This document shows positions 5,035-8,943 of a stretch of 8,943 nt of DNA, one piece after another. A model generated the notes under the pieces. That model searched no databases and had not been told where the DNA came from. It was given only the letters and a program-made list of their open reading frames with translations. The position numbers and the translations under genes were made by a program. The DNA is taken from positions 1 through 8,943 of the forward strand of contig JBBIOI010000133.1 of the NCBI GenBank assembly GCA_037443425.1. The letters run 5' to 3'. How positions within the stretch are numbered: position 1 is the first letter of the stretch; every line of letters begins with the position of its first letter. The DNA comes from JBBIOI01 sp037443425. Lineage in GTDB: Bacteria; Desulfobacterota; BSN033; UBA1163.

Positions 5035-7171
5035 CCAGATGCTTTCCTATGTCTACAATCCTATAAATCCTGAGGGAATAGAAGACTTTGAACCTAAATT
5101 CCCCCTTCTTTTGAGAAAACCCTTTCCTGTTCAGGCAGAAATAATTAAAGCAATGTCGAAAGCTCTTTACAAAGAAAATATTAATCATCTGTTTATCTGT
5201 GGTGAGATGGGGACTGGAAAGACGATGATTGCACTTTCGGCAATCTTTATGTCTTCTGTTCCTCAAAGGGTTCTTGTTGTTTGTCCAACACATCTTGTTG
5301 AGAAATGGATTCGCGAAGCTCGAATAACAATTCCTGAGGTAAAAGTAATTAACCTTTCGGTAAGAAATGTAATTTCTATTCTTAAAGGGCTAAGAACTGT
5401 TAAAGGGAGACCTCAAACTCATGAGGTCTATGTAATTTCCAAGGAAAGGCTTAAACTGGGCTATGGCTGGAGGCCTGCTGCTGTCAGGTCTAAGCGAGAT
5501 GGCTATCCCTTATGTCCCAGATGTGGTTATATTCCCAGGACTGGAAAGAATGACGAGAACGGAGGGGCCTATTTAATGTGGGAAGATTTAAAGCGAAGGA
5601 AACGGTTTTGTGAATGTGGAGAAGCCCTCTGGCAGGCAGATCCAGGTCTAAGGAGATATCCACCTTCAGAGTTTATTAAAAAGTATCTCAAGGGTTTCTT
5701 TGACATGGTGATTTTTGATGAAGTGCATGATTTTAAGGCCGGTGGAAGTCTTCAGGGGCAGTCCATGGGAATGCTTCTACGGGGCAATGAGAAATGTCTT
5801 TGTCTTACGGGGACGCTTAACGGAGGTTATGCTGACGACCTATTTTACCTTCTTTACAGAATGAACCCCGAAATCTTAAGACGAGATGGGTTTTCTTACA
5901 GTAATACCAGAGAATGGATAGAAGTTTATGGTGTGTTTCAATGGGAGAGAAAGCTTGAGGAGGAAGATGCCTACTTCGGGCGTGGTCGTAAAAAATCAGC
6001 GGTTATGAGGAAGAAGCCCGGGGTATCTCCTCTTGTTATAGGGAAGTATCTTCTTGAGAGGACCTGTTTTGTAAGGCTTGCAGATGTAATTGATGGGCTT
6101 CCGCCTTATGAGGAAAACGTTATTACTTTGAAAATGAATCAGATTCAAGAGACTAATTACAACGCCTTTGAGTCAAGCCTAAGAAGTGCGATCAAGAAGC
6201 ACGGGATGAAGGTTGTTTCTTCAATGCTTCAGGCACTTTTGAGTTACCCTGACTCATGTGTTCTCTTTGATGAAGAGGTAAAAGTAAAAGACAGGGGAGG
6301 AGAGGTTGTAGATACAATCTATGCGCCCCTCATAGAACCTGAAGAACTTCTTCCAAAGGAGAAAGAACTGATAAAATTGGTTAAGGATGAAGTGAGTCTC
6401 GGGCGAAAAGTTCTCTGTTACCTTGTCTTTACAGGAAGGAGGGACATTAGGCCTAGGCTTGAAGAGGTTCTCAGGTCTTCTGGTTTCAGGGTAGGAAGCC
6501 TTGATGCTTCAGTTGAGCCTATAAAGAGGGAGGCATGGATCGAGAAACACGCCTCTGAAGTGGATGTTCTTCTGGTAAATGCCGAGCTTGTAAAGACAGG
6601 TCTTGACCTTTACGCATTTCCAACGGTTGTTTTCTTTCAGACAGGATACTCAATTTTTACTCTAAGGCAGGCAGCCCGCAGATCCTGGCGGATAGGTCAG
6701 GAGAAACCTGTAAAGGTTTACTTCCTCTGCTATGAGGGAACAATGCAAGAGGCAGCTCTTTCGCTTATTGCAAAGAAACTTGAGGTCGCGCTGGTGGTTG
6801 AAGGAGATTTGCCTGAAGGGCTTGCTGAATTTGCGGTAGATACGAATTCAATAATTGAAGAAATGGGAAGGCTTCTTGTTGATGGAGGTTCCTATCAGGG
6901 GGCAGAGGCTGCATGGGCTTCATTCAGAAAGAAAGAACTTGAGATCCAGCTTGGTTTATCTCAGAAAGAAAGGATTTTTGAAGGTTTTAGTAATGTTTCT
7001 GTTGGGAAACACGAAAAAATCGATACAAAGGCTTCTGTGTTTGATAAGAATGTTGTGGTTAAAGTTTCGATTGTTGAAGGAAGAAGAAAGAAGCAATCTA
7101 CTGTTGAAGTTAAATACGGGGATATAGACGAAATTGCTAAGGGCAAACCTGTTCAATTTTGTCTTTTTTAA
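4979..7171 (+). CDS. SNF2-family superfamily 2 helicase/translocase with zinc-finger insert
   Basis: The start at ATG 4979 is supported by GAGGGAG just upstream; a TTG at 4958 in frame lacks an SD. The 730-aa protein shows the superfamily 2 motifs in order: Q52 in FPVQAEI, Walker A GEMGTGKT (75-82), motif Ia VVCPTHLVEKW, Walker B DEVH (247-250), and motif III LTGTLNGG. Motif VI RQAARRSWRIGQ (563-574) is followed by KPVKVYFL; the RIGQ form is diagnostic of SNF2-like ATPases, which move along double-stranded DNA without necessarily unwinding it. Between motifs Ia and II sits a probable zinc ribbon, C179-x2-C182 with C211-x-C213. The C-terminal ~120 residues are Lys/Glu-rich and unassigned. Likely roles are DNA remodelling in replication, transfer or modification of the element together with the methyltransferase. 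Confidence 0.9.
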   Translation: MELKQFLEKYGERLVSRVDQMLSYVYNPINPEGIEDFEPKFPLLLRKPFPVQAEIIKAMSKALYKENINHLFICGEMGTGKTMIALSAIFMSSVPQRVLVVCPTHLVEKWIREARITIPEVKVINLSVRNVISILKGLRTVKGRPQTHEVYVISKERLKLGYGWRPAAVRSKRDGYPLCPRCGYIPRTGKNDENGGAYLMWEDLKRRKRFCECGEALWQADPGLRRYPPSEFIKKYLKGFFDMVIFDEVHDFKAGGSLQGQSMGMLLRGNEKCLCLTGTLNGGYADDLFYLLYRMNPEILRRDGFSYSNTREWIEVYGVFQWERKLEEEDAYFGRGRKKSAVMRKKPGVSPLVIGKYLLERTCFVRLADVIDGLPPYEENVITLKMNQIQETNYNAFESSLRSAIKKHGMKVVSSMLQALLSYPDSCVLFDEEVKVKDRGGEVVDTIYAPLIEPEELLPKEKELIKLVKDEVSLGRKVLCYLVFTGRRDIRPRLEEVLRSSGFRVGSLDASVEPIKREAWIEKHASEVDVLLVNAELVKTGLDLYAFPTVVFFQTGYSIFTLRQAARRSWRIGQEKPVKVYFLCYEGTMQEAALSLIAKKLEVALVVEGDLPEGLAEFAVDTNSIIEEMGRLLVDGGSYQGAEAAWASFRKKELEIQLGLSQKERIFEGFSNVSVGKHEKIDTKASVFDKNVVVKVSIVEGRRKKQSTVEVKYGDIDEIAKGKPVQFCLF

Positions 7172-7198
7172 TTAGTTTTAAGCAATTTAACCTGAGAT

Positions 7199-7244
7199 GG
7201 GAAAAGAAACAGGGAGCCGATTTATAATCCCTGTTTCTTTTCCC
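7199..7244 (+). terminator. Terminator-like hairpin T4
   Basis: A perfect 17-bp inverted repeat pairs GGGAAAAGAAACAGGGA (7199-7215) with TCCCTGTTTCTTTTCCC (7228-7244) around a 12-base loop. There is no T run after the full stem. The inner helix AACAGGGA/TCCCTGTT followed by TTCTTTT would, however, work as a terminator whose A-tract pairs with its U-tract. It fills the gap after the helicase and abuts the SD of the next gene (AAGGAGGT, 7247-7254). Confidence 0.7.
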
Positions 7245-7260
7245 AAAAGGAGGTGGAAAT

Positions 7261-7440
7261 TTGCAGAATTTAATATTTATTCATGGAATTGAGGGGATAG
7301 CTAAAAGATTATCTTTTGCTGCCAATAACCTTGAAGAAATTTTAAAAGATACTGAAAAAAAACTTGGTGAGCTTACACAAATTTTAACTGATTTAAAGAC
7401 CCAGCTTGAAAGTAATACAGTAAATGGAAAGGAGGTTTAA
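7261..7440 (+). CDS. 59-aa coiled-coil protein with TTG start
   Basis: TTG 7261 is six bases after a near-perfect SD (AAGGAGGT, 7247-7254) and opens a 60-codon frame ending at TAA 7438-7440; there is no in-frame ATG to replace it. The product (MQNLIFIHGIEGIAKRLSFA... to NGKEV) is predicted by eye to be one long amphipathic helix from about residue 18 to 52: NNLEEILKDTEKKLGELTQI and LTDLKTQLES show leucine/isoleucine spacing of a coiled coil. A dimerising or oligomerising small protein is likely. The weaker TTG start together with the hairpin so close upstream could keep expression low. Its 3' end carries the SD for the next gene (AAAGGAGGT, 7428-7436). No family recognised. Confidence 0.65.
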   Translation: MQNLIFIHGIEGIAKRLSFAANNLEEILKDTEKKLGELTQILTDLKTQLESNTVNGKEV

Positions 7441-7445
7441 ACGCC

Positions 7446-7595
7446 ATGAAGGATATATTGTTTTGTATAGAAAAAAACGGGGTCTATTCTCCGATTTCGA
7501 TTCCATCGGAAAAGCTTCTTGATGTCTTAAACAGGGAAGGCTATTCGAGAAAAATTAGCCTGCCTAAAGGAATATTTATAAACAAAGTAATTTAA
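7446..7595 (+). CDS. 49-aa orphan protein
   Basis: ATG 7446 follows the SD AAAGGAGGT at 7428-7436 (about 9 bases), which lies within the last codons of the preceding gene; stop TAA is at 7593-7595. The sequence (MKDILFCIEKNGVYSPISIP... to FINKVI) starts with a strand (DILFCIEKNGVYSPISIP), has a short helix (SEKLLDVLNREGY) and ends with a second strand (KGIFINKVI), so it may be a small beta-alpha-beta unit. It is slightly basic with a single cysteine. I do not recognise it. It begins five bases after the coiled-coil gene and ends 15 bases before the DUF1874-like gene, consistent with one operon. Confidence 0.6.
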   Translation: MKDILFCIEKNGVYSPISIPSEKLLDVLNREGYSRKISLPKGIFINKVI

Positions 7596-7610
7596 GAGAA
7601 GAGGGAAAAA

Positions 7611-7943
7611 ATGGCAATATATGTTTCATCTACATTTTCTCCTTTGATGCTTAAGCCTGATTGTTATGCAATGGTGAAAAAAATGAGCAAAGATGAGTTC
7701 GAATGCCTTTTACCTCATGCCCAAATTTTTATGATCGACTGTAAATCAGCAAGATATCTTTCTCGCATATTCAAGCGAAAAATCAAAAACGAGAAGGAAA
7801 AAGAAATTGAGCTTAAAGACGGTGATATTCTTCTTTGTGCAATCCCTAAGCGAAGAATTTCTGGTTTCGAAGAAAGTGTGGAATTTAATTTCTATAGAGT
7901 TGCCATATTGAATTTAACAGACTACTACACTATGGAGGTTTAG
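7611..7943 (+). CDS. DUF1874-like (STIV B116 / AcrIII-1 fold) protein
   Basis: Comparison from memory with DUF1874 proteins gives matches along the whole length. AIYVSSTFSPLML (residues 2-14) fits the family's (V/L)YLxNxFSxxML start. SARYLSRIF (46-54) fits the TAxxLSxxL helix. KDGDILLCAIPKRRISG (69-85) fits the GDxxxVxQxxxRLxEG strand and turn, and VEFNFYRVAIL fits the closing strand. Characterised members (AcrIII-1 of archaeal viruses, Crn2 of bacteria) are ring nucleases that destroy cyclic tetra-adenylate and so silence type III CRISPR; the catalytic histidine sits in a GHxxTA motif. Here that place reads IDCKSA, with D43 aligned to the histidine, and the RLxEG glutamate is replaced by serine. 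It may bind a ligand without cleaving, or have another job. At 110 aa its length is normal. Family membership is likely, activity is not. Confidence 0.6.
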   Translation: MAIYVSSTFSPLMLKPDCYAMVKKMSKDEFECLLPHAQIFMIDCKSARYLSRIFKRKIKNEKEKEIELKDGDILLCAIPKRRISGFEESVEFNFYRVAILNLTDYYTMEV

Positions 7944-7944
7944 A

Positions 7945-8247
7945 ATGGAGAAAATTTCGAAGCAGAAGACTGGTTTTAGGTTCGGAAAATATCGTTTAAC
8001 CCCTGGAGAAATCTGGGGTAACGTAGAATTCGATGGACGTAAGTATCGCATTCAGATGGTTTCGACGGAAGAAGGGAAAAAATATGTATCAATCAAGCTT
8101 TACAATAAGAAAGGGAAATTTATCAAGCAGCTACTGATTGAACCTGAAATTGTAGATTCAATAGGGAAAATTCTACTGGAGGGAGGCATTCATGCAGAGA
8201 GAGGAGATCGAGAGGCTGAAGAATATAGACCTCATCTCTTATCTTGA
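7945..8247 (+). CDS. 100-aa basic beta-rich hypothetical protein
   Basis: ATG 7945 starts one base after the preceding stop codon, with GGAGG (7934-7938) inside the upstream gene as SD; the pair is translationally coupled. Residues ~10-70 are a series of short basic strands (FRFGKYRLTP, IWGNVEFDGRKYRIQMV, KYVSIKLYNKKGKFIKQLLI) followed by a helix (EPEIVDSIGKILLEGG). Strands-then-helix in a small basic protein next to a primase resembles small single-stranded DNA-binding folds such as PC4-like proteins, but I see no diagnostic motif and do not claim that identity. The last ~18 residues (AERGDREAEEYRPHLLS) are encoded by the 56 bases that also encode the primase N-terminus in another frame, so that tail is probably constrained by the primase sequence. 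Confidence 0.65.
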   Translation: MEKISKQKTGFRFGKYRLTPGEIWGNVEFDGRKYRIQMVSTEEGKKYVSIKLYNKKGKFIKQLLIEPEIVDSIGKILLEGGIHAERGDREAEEYRPHLLS

Positions 8248-8943
8248 GTCCATGGGTTTTAGACCCGACTGGAAAAGGGGAGATAAAGCTATGTTTTATT
8301 CTCCTCTCCGGTCGGAGAAGCATCCTTCTTTTTACGTTCAGCGTGGTGATAGGGGTTGGTATTGGAAGGACTGGGGAACCGGGGAGAGTGGCGACATTAT
8401 CAAGTTTGCCATGCTCTACTATGGAGTAGGGTTTAAAGAAGCTTTAGAAAAGCTTGATGGTTCACCTTCGACATATATTACCCCTCCGATTAAGAAACCT
8501 CGTCATGAATTGAAAAATGATTCAGTTGATTGGGTTAGGGAATTTTATCAAAAGGGAATCTTAATGAAATCAGAAAAGATAGAGATTGTAAGAAATTACT
8601 TCTTAAGAAATGGAGTCAAATACCATTCAGAAATGAAATGTATACTGGTAACGGATCGAAAAGAAGGAAAACTTTATGTTGGGATACCGGTTCCTTTTCC
8701 TTTAAAGATGAGGGGATTGGAACTAAGAGAAGTTAATGGAACATCTCGAAAGACCTGGGGAAGAAAGACACTCTGGCTACTAAAAAGAGACCCCGGTAGA
8801 TTTCTTATTGCTGAAAGTATCCTTGATGCTCTTTCTGGTGAAATAATACTTGAGGATGAAACGATTTCTCTTTGCTCTATAAATGGGGTTGGTAATGTTT
8901 CTCAGCTAGAAGGCTTGTTTTCTCAATACAGTCCCTGTCTTGC
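8192..8943 (+). CDS. CHC2-like/Toprim DNA primase, N-terminal 250 residues (3' end outside window)
   Basis: ATG 8192 has the SD GAGGGAGG about six bases upstream, and the frame stays open to the window end. The N-terminus is shaped like the DnaG CHC2 domain: YSPLRSEKHPSFYV (residues 36-49) corresponds to CPFHxEKTPSFxV, and WYWKDWGTGESGDIIKFAML (56-75) to CFGCGxGGDxxxFxM. The zinc-binding Cys and His are replaced (Y36, L39, W56/W58), so no zinc is expected; such cysteine-free versions occur in mobile-element primases. Around residue 204, RFLIAESILDALS matches the first Toprim motif with E208 as metal-binding acidic residue, and SINGVGN follows as a later strand-turn. The role is RNA primer synthesis for element replication or lagging-strand recovery after transfer. 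The catalytic DxD part of Toprim lies beyond the window, so completeness cannot be judged. Confidence 0.85.
   Translation, partial: MQREEIERLKNIDLISYLESMGFRPDWKRGDKAMFYSPLRSEKHPSFYVQRGDRGWYWKDWGTGESGDIIKFAMLYYGVGFKEALEKLDGSPSTYITPPIKKPRHELKNDSVDWVREFYQKGILMKSEKIEIVRNYFLRNGVKYHSEMKCILVTDRKEGKLYVGIPVPFPLKMRGLELREVNGTSRKTWGRKTLWLLKRDPGRFLIAESILDALSGEIILEDETISLCSINGVGNVSQLEGLFSQYSPCL

Noticed and set aside
4985..5293. Minus-strand 102-codon frame under the helicase start
   Set aside because: Opposes conserved helicase motifs including Walker A and has no family resemblance.
6855..7156. Alternative frames over the helicase C-terminus on both strands
   Set aside because: They overlap the Lys/Glu-rich helicase tail, where biased codons create spurious open frames.
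3480..7171. A complete DISARM or BREX defence locus
   Set aside because: Only methyltransferase and SNF2 helicase are present; the other hallmark genes (DUF1998, phospholipase D, BrxA-C, PglZ) are absent from the window.
8123..8429. Minus-strand 66-codon and plus-strand 61-codon frames near the primase start
   Set aside because: The conserved CHC2-like sequence in the frame from 8192 explains this DNA.
1..8943. CRISPR array, tRNA or rRNA genes, insertion sequence, integrase or attachment site
   Set aside because: Reading both strands I found no repeat-spacer pattern, cloverleaf, ribosomal segment, transposase or flanking attachment repeats.

Overview
The window is gene-dense, low-to-middle GC bacterial DNA. 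Every supported gene is on the + strand, and most have a strong AGGAGG-type Shine-Dalgarno (SD) site a few bases upstream of the start. Arginine is mostly AGA/AGG, isoleucine ATA is common and lysine and glutamate are abundant. That mix suggests a Gram-positive-like or thermophilic bacterium, but I cannot name the host. Gene content is accessory, not chromosomal core: a JAB/RadC protein without its DNA-binding domain, an N6-adenine-type methyltransferase, a SNF2-type helicase, a mobile-element CHC2/Toprim primase, an Api92/YubB-like protein and many tiny orphan proteins. I read it as part of an integrative conjugative element, plasmid or prophage. No integrase, relaxase, capsid or partition gene is visible, so the type of element is undecided.

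Layout. 1-404: 3' end of a PKD-domain surface or structural protein. 405-606: intergenic, with a 12-bp direct repeat and a terminator-like hairpin. 607-741: 44-aa orphan. 742-935: structured leader with a possible 7-codon peptide and a strong terminator hairpin. 936-2944: small unknown proteins (133, 93, 39 and 57 aa), the Api92-like protein, a broken small gene and a 47-aa protein. The 39- and 57-aa genes are tandem paralogues. 2958-3023: third hairpin. 3040-7171: RadC-like protein, methyltransferase, unknown 194-aa protein and SNF2 helicase; the last three overlap one another. 7199-7244: fourth hairpin. 7261-8943: 59-aa coiled-coil protein starting at TTG, 49-aa orphan, DUF1874/AcrIII-1-like protein, basic beta-rich protein and a primase cut by the window end.

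How the genes may work together. Helicase, methyltransferase, RadC-like protein and primase fit a DNA-processing programme: replication, establishment and self-modification of a mobile element. The DUF1874-like protein could face a type III CRISPR defence, because characterised members bind or cleave cyclic oligoadenylate. This copy appears to lack the catalytic histidine, so any such role is inference. The clearest system-level pattern is that all four transcript blocks after the PKD gene begin with an intrinsic-terminator-like hairpin close upstream of the SD. Three of the four leave no room for a promoter after the hairpin, which points to read-through, antitermination or use of the hairpin as a 5' mRNA element.
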